Shown here piece by piece: positions 34,552-46,306 of a stretch of 64,000 nt of DNA (position 1 is its first letter; each line of letters starts with the position of its first letter). The translations under genes were made by a program, and so were the position numbers. The stretch comes from Biscogniauxia marginata (Eukaryota > Ascomycota > Sordariomycetes > Xylariales > Xylariaceae): assembly GCA_022695795.1 (NCBI GenBank), contig MU404061.1, positions 124,001 through 188,000 on the forward strand, read 5' to 3'. Below the pieces are notes generated by a model. It was not told where the DNA came from, did not search any database, and was given only the letters and a program-made list of their open reading frames with translations.

Positions 34552-37500
34552 ATGTTGCATATGCGAAGATACCGCTACTACGTCCTGTTCACCGCTGCCG
34601 TCGTAATTCTCTTATACAACTTCTCCAAGGGTAACGGACAATGGCACTCGGGTACCGCCTCCCTCCTGTCGACGCCGGAGCATGACCGTAGCCACGGAAA
34701 TAGTGGTATTGCGTCCTCCCATGAAGGCCATGGCTCGCCCCAGCAAGTTCACACGGATACAGGGAAAGCGCAGAACAAGATCAGCATCCCCGACCTGAAG
34801 AATGCCGACGACATCGACCATCCAGCCACGCCGAATACTGGCACCGCAAACAAGGGGAAACAGGTGTTCGAATACGATAAGGACGGCGCCAAGAAGGAGA
34901 CCAGCGCTACTTTGCTCGATATGCCAGACAAGAATGTCGGACAGGGAGCCAAGGGTGCAATGAAGGATGGAAAGGGTGGTAAGAAGACCAAACCCGATAC
35001 TGCTACCACTACTACTATCCATTGGACGAGGCCATCTGAGCATTTCCCCGTTCCAAAAGATGAGATCATCGCCCTGCCGACCGGTAAGCCGAAACAAATC
35101 CCTGCCGTGCAATATAAGTTTGGGAAAGAGACAGTCGAAGCTCGGCAGAAGCGCGAGGAGCGCCAGGAAAAAGTAAAGGCCGAGCTGGAGCGGTCTTGGG
35201 CTGGCTACGTGAAGTATGCCAAAGGCCATGATGAGTTGCGTCCCGTCTCCAAGACATTCCGGGATCCGTTTTGTGGGTGGGCTGCCACTTTGGTTGACTC
35301 CCTGGATACCCTCTGGATCACCGACATGAGGGACGAATTTGAAGAAGCCCTCCGCGAGGTCGAAAAGATTGACTTTACTCTGTCGACGACGCGCGCTGAA
35401 ATTCCCGTCTTCGAGACCACGATTCGATACCTCGGCGGGCTGATAGCTGCTTATGATGTTAGCGGTGGTACATACGATATCCTTCTCCAGAAAGCCGTTG
35501 AGCTCGCAGAAATTCTAATGGGTGTTTTCGATACGCCTAATCGTATGCCGATCCTGTATTATAACTGGAAGCCTGCTTCCACCTCCCAACCGAAGAGGGC
35601 GGGAGCTAGTGTTAGTGTTGCGGAGCTGGGTTCGCTTGCCATGGAGTTCACACGACTCGCCCAGATTACGGAAGAGAACAAGTATTACGACGCAGTTACA
35701 CGCATCACCGATGCTTTCTACGAATGGCAGGAAAGGGGAACATCGCTGTCGGGCATCTTCCCCGAACACGTCGACGCAACCGGCTGTAATCGCACCGCCG
35801 AGGCACAAATTTCTGCTCAGAAGGCCAAGCTCTCTGAGACGAAGAAGTCGGAGTTGCAAGAAGCACCCGAAGGCTACGTTACGGCCAAGTCTGGTACTAA
35901 GGGTACTGAGAAGACCTCTATTAAGAAGAGTACCAAGCCAGATCTCGATTTTGATGTAAACCCTGGTGGCCGGCAAAGTGAAGCAGATAAGGGAGAGTTC
36001 CGTGCTTTGGATAGGCGGAGCCCTACTGGAACCCCAGATGAAGATACGACTTCGCTAGTTAAGGTCATAGAGAATGGCGAGGAGATCCACGTAGGCACTG
36101 ACAAAGAGACCGTCCCCAGGTGGCAACCTACGCATCTAGGCCGGGGCACCTCGGAAAAGGAAAGTAGAAGTGCATTACAAGAGGAACCGGCTGAAAAGCC
36201 CCTCCCAGAATGTGTCCCACAGGGACTGGCTCCAGCTGGTTGGTCAGAGCAGTACAGTATGGGAGGTTCCCAGGACAGCACGTACGAGTACTTCCCGAAG
36301 CAATTTCTACTCCTTGGAGGCCTTGAACCCAAGTACCGAACGTTGCATGTTAAAGCCACCGAAGCTGTCAAGAAATGGCTGCTATACCGACCCATGCTTC
36401 CTGACAATCGTGATATCCGTTTCACATCCAAAATCATTACTAAAGGAGATCCCGAAGTCGACGCGAATATCGAATACGAGGTTACCCATCTGACTTGCTT
36501 CATTGGTGCTATGTTCGGTGTAGGTGGAAAGATTTTTGAGATACCAGACGATGTGGAAATTGGTAAGAAGCTCACAGACGGGTGTGTATGGGCCTATGAG
36601 ACGACGCCAAGCGGTATCATGCCCGAAGGCGCTCACGTTGTGCCCTGTGACGATGTCAACGACTGCCATTGGAACCAAACCATGTATGATGAATTGCTGG
36701 ACCCACTGTTTGCTACACGGAACGCGCAGCTCGAGGAGTATTATAAATCGAAAGCGGAACTTAAGAAGCAGAAGGCCCAAGAAGAGCGGGATCAGAAACT
36801 GCGGACAGAGGCCGAGGGGAAAACGTCAGGCCTCATCGAGGAAAACTCTGGCCACGCAGGAGAGAAGGCTTCGACTGGCAGCAGTGGCATTAGACGGAGA
36901 GCTCCACCTTCAAAGATTAGCTCGTTAGAGGACATTGACGGGGATAGTGACCCTGCCATCCCGCCCCGTTCTAACTCTGGTCAAATTCCACTTCAGGAAG
37001 ATGAGGATGAGTTTGACGACCCTGCCCGCCCTCTCTCGCACGAGGAGTATGTCGCAAAAAAGATCGAGAATGATAAGCTGCCGCCGGGTTTTTTGGATGT
37101 AAACTTCAAGCGGTATATTCTACGGTAAGCAATCCACCTGGTAAACCACGATTACAAACCAATTAGCTCCAATTCCCTGTCTCCCGGTTGGCATAGCTGA
37201 TGTCTTATTTTCCTAGGCCTGAGGCGATTGAATCTGTCTGGTATATGTATCGCATTACTGGCGACACGTACTGGCAAGACAAGGGCTGGAAGATGTTCAA
37301 TGCCATTGTCAGCCAGACCAGAACTGAAGCAGGAAACAGTGCGATTGATAATGTGCTGGTTAAAAACTCGGACAAGGTCAACGAAATGGAGAGTTTCTGG
37401 ACGGCGGAGACGCTGAAATATTTCTACCTGCTGTAAGTATCACGAACCCCCCCCCCCCCCTTAAGTAGGCCAATGCCCACTTTGTCTAGGGAAAGATGTT

Positions 37501-37597
37501 AATTGATATGGTGTGTAGATATTCGGACCCGAGTCTCATTAGCTTGGATGAATGGGTGTTGAATACTGAGGCGCATCCCTTCAAGCGACCAACTTGA
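34552..37597 (+). CDS. GH47 class I alpha-1,2-mannosidase, large type
   Basis: Trims alpha-1,2-mannose from N-glycans in the secretory pathway, either in processing or in marking misfolded glycoproteins. 955 residues in three exons (34552-37124, 37217-37432, 37519-37597). It is a type II membrane protein: a short basic cytosolic tail, then an anchor (about residues 9-24, [16 protein letters not shown]), then a disordered stem. The catalytic domain starts near residue 205 ([20 protein letters not shown]) with [62 protein letters not shown] and [15 protein letters not shown]. The terminal VLNTEAHPF carries the conserved Thr that helps bind calcium. Two charged insertions (about 430-560 and 735-840) make it much longer than the 500-600 residue core enzymes and closer to the long Mnl2-like fungal forms. 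The last intron holds 14 consecutive C. Confidence 0.93.
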
Positions 37598-39077
37598 ATG
37601 GGCATCTAGTGCCGCATTTTGAAGTTGAAATCCATGGATTAACATCAACGAACTTAAATTGAACCCGAATAGAGCCTAAATAAATTAAAGGACCATTTCG
37701 GGCAGAGGTCGATATCTAGAGCATCTACATATCGCGAAGGGATTGGGGGTTGGAAGAAATGGATTGGCACCTTTATATGGCCAATCCAATTGTGCTCAGC
37801 TTACAGCAGAGACGCGGGAAGTGGGAAGTGGGGGTCTTCCGCGTAAGCAAGAGGAGCAAAAGCGTCGTCATCAGCCCGAACTATAACGAAAGAGGCGGAT
37901 AGTCACATATGATTGGATCCCCCGATGGCAGCGGCGCTGCTTGTGTGATTTCTTGAGCGTTGTTTCAGTTTCTGTACTTGGTCTGGCGTTTAGAGTTGAG
38001 AACCGAGAGCTGAAAGCTGAGAGGGCAGCAAGACATCAAAACTGGTTGGCTTACCCTCGCTAGCCCTATGTTTCTTGCAAGGCCATAAACGAACGGCTTC
38101 ACATATTCTTTTTGATGGAGTCTCTGTCGGATTACTTATACAAGAATATCGAGTTAAGTGTCCTGACTACCTCACGTAGGTAGTTACTTAGTTGGCTGTT
38201 CTGGCCGGACTTACAAATAAGCCATAAGTCGGATGACAGGGAAATTCAGCGTTAAATTAGGTTGCCGAATTCAGATCAATCGAAGGAATTAAGGATTGTT
38301 TTTCCAATGGGCAATTATATCGAGCGTCGACGTCTCCCGTGTGATGTTTTCGACGGAGTTGTAATTGTATGTATGTGCTACTAGGTACTATATTTATCAT
38401 AAACCTTTAATGATATGGTAATTATAGATCTAGTTAGATAACAACATATATTGAGACAAGGTCTGTTATTGAGATACATTGAGTTCTGCTAGGTGATCTA
38501 AGCTCGGCCATGCTAGGTTCATGGATAGGCGGGAGCACATCTTACGGTCGTTTATAAAGCCGACTCTTTTCATACATTGAACTAGATATTTTAAGATGTT
38601 ATCTGCATAAGCACAGTATTAATTAGCCTTATTATACTTAATTGGCCAACTTGACAACGTAGTTACATGTATGATAGATAAGGCAACTGGCCCCCTTACT
38701 TTCCTCTCCGCGCCTCATCCCTTACTCTGTGTAGATGCCCACCTAATGTATAGGTACCACTAATGTTAGGTTCAATATCCTTTGTTCACGTCTTTTTCGG
38801 TCTTTCTCGCTCGTTTATAACCTGGGCATTTTCCAATCTTCAATTGGTGTTTATAACCCTGAAGATCTCGATCGATATCCAAATCCTTGAACCATCACCC
38901 CTCTTCTACTAAGAACCAGTACTGTGCAGTGGGATTTCACCACTGCGCATTCGTAGACAAGGACATCCCTGGTACTGTATCCGATTCTTGGGATCTCTCC
39001 CTTACTACTCCAATAACTAAAACCAGCTCCTACCCTTATGACGTAGATTGGTCGAAAAGCCTTCGCTAAATATTGTA
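37598..39077. other. Intergenic, 1.5 kb
   Basis: 3' flank of the mannosidase gene and unannotated spacer with a few TAGGTA motifs (about 38170 and 38750). A minus-strand frame at 38851-39087 has no family resemblance. Confidence 0.5.
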
Positions 39078-39292
39078 ATGGCGACACCCGGTATAACGAC
39101 TATCATATACCCATCTTTCGTTCAGAAATTACAGTCACATCGTCCGAACCGGGAACCATCCTCGCGCAACTACAGGCCATCGGCGCAGCATGCGCAGACA
39201 AGAAACCCGGCGCGCGCGAGCAGCTGCTCAACCTCAGCCACGCCCTGATATCGAGCCTAGAGCTGCCCAGCGAGGCCATTCAGCGGATATGA
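39078..39292 (+). pseudogene. Severed N-terminus of an O-methyltransferase
   Basis: Fungal class I-like O-methyltransferases begin with a helical dimerisation region before the SAM-binding domain. Here a GC-rich stretch reads PGTILAQLQAIGAACADKK, then a helix ending in LSHALISSLELPSEAIQRI, matching the family pattern in which a helix ending L-E-x-P-x-E-x-x-x-R precedes a WAEP-type segment. The frame stops with TGA at 39290, exactly where WAEP would follow, and no methyltransferase sequence appears downstream. A start at 39078 (MATP) with a 44 bp intron (39091-39134) is in phase, giving 56 residues; that intron is at the short limit and the start is tentative. No SAM motif remains, so it cannot be a functional methyltransferase. 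Confidence 0.5.
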
Positions 39293-39555
39293 CCCCAAAA
39301 AGGCAAGCCATAAGTCGAACAGCTTCTTCCGGCAAGGAGCAGGCCAGAAGCTAACCGGTAGATATCAAATCTACCCTGGACTGATTAGCCGAGCTAAACG
39401 GGGCTTAGATATGACGCGGGACCTGGTAGTAATTAAAATGCAGTATATCATGTTAAGAAATGCCTAGAACTGATGGGTCGAGAGGAAGTAATCAGTAGCG
39501 TGTTCTATTCAAGCGTAGTGAAATTCTATAGATATATCTGTTTCTAACCATGCGA

Positions 39556-41299
39556 TCAAGCGAGCCAATACCAGCACTTCATTATCCAATTGCGCGCGAT
39601 CGGCTCCTCGTCCAGGGCGCACATCTCGTCCATCTCCTTCTTCCCCGTCCACGTGTCCACGTCTTCGATCCTGATCGCGAGAGGCGTTCGGAATATCAGC
39701 TTGTGGCCGAAGTAAAGCACGAGGAAGACCGGTATGGTGATGTACGAGGCGAGAAAGCTCGAGACGGACCATTCGGACGGGAAGAAGACCTGGAAGCCGT
39801 TGGTGAGCGTCAGCACCACGATCAGGAACAGCACGAAGTATGTCGCGTAGGGCTGCAGCGGGGTGCGGAAGGGGAGGCTATCGAGCATCCCGTGATGCTC
39901 CATTGCCTTGCGGAAGCGCAGGTACGTGATCATGATGACGATCCAGGCGATGAAGCCGGAAATCGTTGAGATGTTGGTGAACCACTGGAACACGGCGGCG
40001 CCCGAGTTGGAGACGTTGAGGTACGCGAGGCAGCTGAAGGCCAGCGTGAAAAGTACCGACACCCACGGAACGCCGCGGCGGTTGGTTATCGCGAACCACT
40101 TCGGAGCCTGTCCGGTGAGGGCCATCGAGTACAGCACTCGTGAGCCTGAGTAGCAGAATGCATTCCCGGCTGACCACGCCGAAGTGAGAATGGCGGCGTT
40201 GATGACATGGTTGAGTCCCTGGATGCCGGCCAGCTGAATACCTATCACGAATGGACTAGCGGAAGCGTTCGACTCCCCCGAAAGCAGCTGGTCGTTATCG
40301 TTCGGAACGATGATGCCGATTATGAGCGATCCTAGGCCGTAGAAGATGGCGAGCCGCCAGACGAACCGCTTCGCAGCTTTCGGGATGTTTCGCCGTGGCG
40401 CCACCGTCTCTCCAGCCGAGAGGGCGATCAGCTCGGGCGAGGTGATGAACGAGAACCCGGCACGAGAAAAGGCGGTCCAGAACGCGAGGAAGCGGCCCGT
40501 GCTACCTCCCACGAGATACTCGACGAAAGCGCCCGGGGGGTCCTGCCAGTTCCTGAAGTACAGCGGATCGTGGTTCGGGCCGCCGCCAAAGAACAGGCAA
40601 ATCCCCAGGATGATCAGGCCGATGATGGTGATGAGCTTGATGCTCGCGAACCAGAACTCGGCCTCCCCGAAGAACGACACGGCTATGATGTTGAGGAACA
40701 GGACGACGAGGAGCTGGATGGTGATCCACACGGCGACGGGGACCGCGTGCGTCCAGTACTGCAGGATGATGGCGCCGGCGGTGAACTCGGCGGCGACGAG
40801 GATCATGTAGGCGTACCAGTAGTTCCAGCCGCAGGCGAACGACAGGCTGGGCTCGACGAATCGGTCGACGAAGTAGGGGATAGAGATTCCCTTCATGGGC
40901 AGGTACGTGACCATCTCGGCGAGGTCGTTCATGATCACCCACACGACGATCATCATGCTCAAGTAGGCCATGAACAGAGGAGCCGGCCCGACGGTGGACA
41001 GGATCTGCCCCGAGCCGATGAACAGCCCGGTTCCGATGCTGGAAATTTTTTCACATGTCAGCTTTTTTTCCCCCCCTTCCTCAAAAAGAAAGTCGTGGAC
41101 ATATACATATATCTCCCCGCGGGTTGACTTACGCGCCTCCGAGCGCCAGGAATTGGATATGTCGACTTTTCAAACCGCGCTTCAGCTGGTGACCCTGGTC
41201 CAGGGAAACCTCGCCCACCGTCTTGGATACGGAATGGTCGAGCACCTTCGGCTCGCCGCCATTTTCTTGAGCCGCATTGGCCAGCTCGTCGTTCCCCAT
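39556..41299 (-). CDS. Amino-acid permease (APC/YAT family)
   Basis: Plasma-membrane proton-coupled amino-acid uptake carrier. Two exons (41299-41133 and 41038-39556; intron 94 bp with GTAAGT and TTCCAG) give 549 residues. The hydrophilic N-terminus ends LKRGLKSRHIQFLALGGA, spliced to IGTGLFIGSGQIL, the hallmark of membrane segment 1. About 12 membrane segments follow, with AGFSFITSPELIALSAGET, APRRNIPKAAKRFVWR and SAWSAGNAFCYSGSRVLYSMA as family signatures. The C-terminus is cytosolic and short, ending WIMKCWYWLA. Length is typical. It resembles broad-range or Inda1/Gap1-type permeases; which amino acids it carries cannot be told. Codon use is strongly GC-ending, unlike the AT-rich flanks. 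Confidence 0.93.
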
Positions 41300-44200
41300 C
41301 CTCTCTCTCCGTCCCTCTTTCTTTCCTTATCTTTTCCCTTTTGTCGGTTTCCTTCTCGCGCGCGCGCGCGCCCGCGACACTTATAAATCACCGCTCCGAG
41401 TTCGGGCGTAAACAAGGTGTCTGCCCGCAAACGGGGTCTCGTAGTCGAGAGAGCTTGCGGCGCGCAGTAGGGAAGAGGAAGAGAGGGAAAAAAACCCAAG
41501 GCTGGAAATCTTGACGAGTTGGAGAAACCTCTCTACAAAAGGTTCTATAGAGTTGGAGGAATAAAGTTATACTTACCTAAACTTTACCTATATCGATGAA
41601 CTTATATAAAGTTTCATGTTCTTGGCTTTCTCGAAGGATTCCACACTTTCTTTTATACTCTCCACACATTTTATCAATCGATGGGGGAAACTCTTCTTGA
41701 CATGTAGCTATTACGTGAGTAATTCACGGGGGAAAGGATTACTATAGGTTCCCCGTAGGTCTACACGTCCAGGAACAGTTCGAGATCGGCCGTTCGATCG
41801 GCTTTATTACTCTATCGGTGGGCCTGGCGCGCCTTGGTATCTATCACCTATAAAGGTTGGAAATTATGCATTTATCCCAGGGGGAGAGGACAGAGAGCGC
41901 GGATAGTGGCGGCTTTGCTGGGGAGTGAGACGTACGGATTAGTAGTGGTTATCTAGTGTACCAAGACAAGCTAGACAGGAACGGGATATTTATGGGGAGA
42001 TTCATGGGCAGATGATAACACCCACTGCACGTTTTCTATACCGAGACATTGCACAGATAATGCTGGGAATACATACAAAAACGTGATTTGCTATCGCCTA
42101 TAGGACAATTTGGCTAGTATCACTAGCCATTCTGTATTATATAATATATACCTACTGTACTCGATATATAGGTACCTAAGAGAGGTATTGCCATGCAGAT
42201 AGTGTCACATTGCTTTGTCAAAGTTAAAGCTATATTCTCACACAATTTATTCTTAGCTTTTTCCTGTGATGGTGTGTAGTGACAGCGCCAAGAGCAACAC
42301 TATAGACATGATAAACCATGCAATGCCACAATTGCTGAGGGGATCTTCGTAAACCGATATGTGTGAGTACCTACAATTTAATCATTGTGTAGAATGAGGT
42401 TATCGTGTTGGAATAAACTACCTGAGTATCCGTCGCTTATGACTGGCTATCTACTATCAATTAGAATTGAGCTATATATACTTCTGATGCAGACTGGACT
42501 ATTGAGACTCACGGTTTACTATGATCAATGAGTATGGATTGTCCGGCCTACCTATACCATTTGAAAAATGGGTATCCACAGGTTCCGAGACAATTAATTG
42601 ATAGACAGTCGTTTTTTTCCCCAGAACCTCCAACTTATAAATTTCGGATCCCTCGCTATAGCTCCATTTGATGAAGAAATTTCCATCTCTAGTCACATCA
42701 CGGCAAATATCGCCCTTAGATATTCCTTCAAGGTTAATAAATACTCGTCTGTCGCGATCGGCTAGAGAAGGGAACCTCATCTCAAGCCTTGTCGATCTCG
42801 GCGCTAGTATAGAGGACCCTTACCGCGCACACACGACCGACAGCGTGGATAGCAATGGGCTTGACAATAAGAGATGAGGCGTGTATTCGTGTATACATAT
42901 CAGTATAGTAATTCTACCTGGTCAAACAAGAACGGCGATTTCGGGTGAATACCGGTTTCTCATTCTAATAATAACCGCACTTCATCAGGTGTCTTCCCCT
43001 AATACCTTCTACAGAATATATCTGTCTGGCAGATGCGAAAACACTACAAGGTAGGAGGCTGAAGCTCTATGTAGATCCCCATATCTATATCTTGGTACAC
43101 CATCTTGCTCATCAGGTCGTAGAGAGTGGACAAAGGCCAAATGGTATGAGATTTCAGCGCTAGGTACACACGGTGGCCATCCATTTAAGACGCGTCGCAA
43201 ATATTTGCGATACGGGATCATCAAAAGTGTCTCCACCAATACCTAGTATCCATCCTCGATGCTACGTGATAGCCTCTTCGGAGTGCTAATGCATACACGG
43301 ACATGTTACCCACCTGTATGACGAAATCATACGCCACTGAATCGATAAGGAGCCGACAGGCCGGATATCTACAACGTGAATGCATTATGTTGGAGTTTAT
43401 AGTCTCTCGAATATAGGTGCAACCAAGCGAGCTAAAGCTACATATCCAGCTTATTAAGGCCTCTACCCAACTGTTTAACATCGGCCCTTAAGATGTTCAT
43501 CTAACAACACAAGCGCTGGCAGGCCGATAATCCCGTAAGAGCAAACGACTGCATAGATACTCTTGAGGTTAAGATGGGTGAGTTTCGGAATAGTGGCATA
43601 TCTTATAACCGAAAAGCACGGTGCAGATATGAAGCATAATCATTGGATAGAGGTGCCTACATTTCTTCCCTTGAAGCCACTCTCACGTACAGGACTGACA
43701 CAAATAGTGCAATTATACTCTTTGTCGTATTCATACGCATCAACCGTGCTGGCCGCTCAGGGTGGGTATTATATGTAATTGCTCTAGATCTACGGATATC
43801 CCTTTCAAAGGTCTTTGGTTGCCAAGGACTGTAGGCCAGAGCCTTCAACAAAGGGATGGGTGTACTCGCAGTCACGTTCGGACTCGTAGTTGAAATAAGA
43901 TTCTACCAGTCAATAGGGGCTGGTCTCGCTATTGAGACTTGGAATATATATTCCCTAGTGCACTAGGCAGGTGATAGGCCCCGGTATATGATCATTCAAG
44001 CTAGTTGTAAGAACTAGGGACACATTAATTATGTTGTCAGACATTCATTGTCCTTACTTAGTTGACCTGGAGAGTTCGTCAACGGTGATGCGGATTCGAC
44101 ATGTCGATTGGAAAAAAAGAAAAGATGAAGTGTTTCGACGACGACGAGAAGAGAAAGGCCTCTACTATAACGTTTTCCAGCTGCCCTAATCAATACTTCC

Positions 44201-44741
44201 TATGCCGTCAATGACCATCTCTAATAATTACCATCTAGAAGCCAGCATGGGATATATAGAACTATATGCAATGCCTCCAGCCTAGTATATGGTAAAAGCA
44301 TTGTGTACGTCGAATTAATAATTCGGGTAAACGCCTCACTCGAAAGTCTCTGCGTGGACCAAAATACTGCGGTGGAGACACGCGCTATAAAGGGGTAATG
44401 CACCTATTGCATTTTGTCTGAAGCTTCACTCAACAAATAGTAATGTTTGAAAATGGCTGTAACATGAAATGCCGGTTATTGAGAGGCATTATAGCCCACG
44501 AGGAGGGTTGTCTAGAGCCACGTTCTTCCCCCTCCATACGTGTGATGGGGTAGAGAGATTTTATGTGATTGGCCTCGTCTAATATGACGATGTTATGAAT
44601 ATTCTACACGTGGCTCTTGATATTTCTTTTTATTTTGCTTTTGATAAGAGCAATGCATGGAAGCGGAATTTCCACCTACAATCCTCCACCATCACGATTT
44701 GATCGAGTGGATAGACTGACATAGCAAGGTATCAGCCATCC
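41300..44741. other. Intergenic, 3.4 kb, with weak minus-strand coding signals
   Basis: AT-rich spacer after the permease promoter (CGCGCGCGCG at about 41360-41370). Minus-strand frames at 42499-42780 (93 codons from ATG), 43009-43239 and 43221-43481 have ordinary-looking protein composition, for example CRLLIDSVAYDFVIQVGNMS. They are short, do not join in phase, and match no family I know. They may be relics of a decayed gene or chance. Confidence 0.3.
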
Positions 44742-46306
44742 CTATTTTGAATTAATAGCTGGTAGGTTTTCGCAACTAGACAAGTCCGCTCTGCTACTTC
44801 TATCTTGATAATCCCCTTCATGAGTGATTTCTGCCGTGAATTGAGTTGTGCAGAGAATCCCACCGGGGGGTCGCGCCACAGATAGTGGAGGTTGCACAGT
44901 GATCTCCGTAGTTGGGCCATTGCCCGTATTAGAAATAAATGACATGGACCAAACATTATCATAATTCATCGTCTTATCCATCTGTCTAGAATGGAATACT
45001 TTATTCATAGCTCTCGAAGCGCGTGGGAACGAAACCGTGCGGCTGTTATAGTGTGATGGCTTGGACGATACGTTTACCCACGACCTAGTCGCCGTAGCAA
45101 CCTTGGCAGATATCCCAAGCCCCTTGAAGACGATAGGCGTGGTAGGCGCACAGAAAACAACGAATTGGCATGTCATCTCCACAAGGATCCAGTGATCCAT
45201 GGCCGCTAGCGAATAGACAAGGTCATCTGATCGGTAAAATTCAACTGACTCTGCAAGTCGAAATGTTGCCGCTATGCAAGCACTGGGAGATAGAGACATT
45301 AGCGACGCACATAAATAGAAGGGACTTGGTGTCTCATAATTACGTACAAGATTCCTATAGCGAAGACGATGGATACCCCGATCTTATTCCTTAATGACAA
45401 TTGGAGCTCCCAAATTACCTTTTGCGGCAACAACAAGACGACGAAGTTCGTGACAAGATTCACGGTAGCCGCCGGAATGAAGATAATTTTTTGATTAATA
45501 CAATGACCTTCCGCGATGGTCTGGTCCCAGATCTTTTGATACGGGGTACAGCTGAGGTTCTCCACCAGAATCCAAGATATGTGGAATAGAACATGGAACA
45601 ACAAAATGGTGCGAGCAGTCCAGAAGAAGTAGTTCTGGGTTCCACGTGGCACGAAGATACGGATCCATTCGATGAGGATAGCCGATTTGATGAGCCCGAT
45701 GGTGACAGCAGCGAGGTTGGAATATATGTGTAACATCTAGAGCTCAGTCAGGGACGAAAATGAATACATAAAGGAAATGAGAGACAATGGGGAGAGAAAT
45801 AGTGTAGTTTTAAAACTCTTACATGCATGAGATTGATCATATCCTTTATTCTGATATCCCATTGGTGTACGAAGACGCCAGTAACATCTATAAACCAGTA
45901 ATTACCATAGAGGCATCCAGCACAAGTTCCCTAGTGATAGTGAGTTTATTAGCTTCTTAGATTTCACTGATATTAGAGGGCGTATTGCATACCAGTGCGG
46001 CTAGTGCAAGATCTACCAATACCAGATTTGACCATTAGTATTGAAAAAAAGCATCAGCTCCAGGAACTTTCGCTCACAATCTTCCAACTCGATTTTCCTA
46101 ATGCAGAATATTTTGGCGTAGCTGCGTATAATAACCACAGCCGACAGAGCGGTAATGCACAGAGCATTTGTAACGTAGCCTAGATAATTCCTATTCGGCG
46201 GGTTTTCGAGGTTGGGCACAATTCCTGGAGGTGGTTGGAGCGAAGGCTCGTTGAGAGCAAACTCTTGCTCTGCCAGTGGGAGCTGAGAAATCCATGACAA
46301 TGACAT
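44742..46306 (-). CDS. Rhodopsin-domain integral membrane protein (Pth11-like)
   Basis: Member of the large fungal seven-helix family related to the Pth11 receptor domain, presumed plasma-membrane sensors. Five exons (46306-46078, 46012-45993, 45930-45823, 45736-45348, 45282-44742) give 428 residues with all phases consistent; exon 2 is only 20 nt. Typical order seen: extracellular N-terminus with PPPGIVPNLENPPNR, first helix NALCITALSAVVIIRSYAK, then KIELEDYLALAAL, helices LHIYSNLAAVTIGLIKSAIL and TILLFHVLFHISWILVENL, the CTPYQKIWD...GHCINQ loop (paired Cys), helix NLVTNFVVLLLPQKVIWELQ, then FACIAATFRLAESV and WILVEMTCQFVVFCAP. The tail is cytosolic and Ser/Thr-rich. No CFEM domain. Ligand and function unknown. 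Confidence 0.88.
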
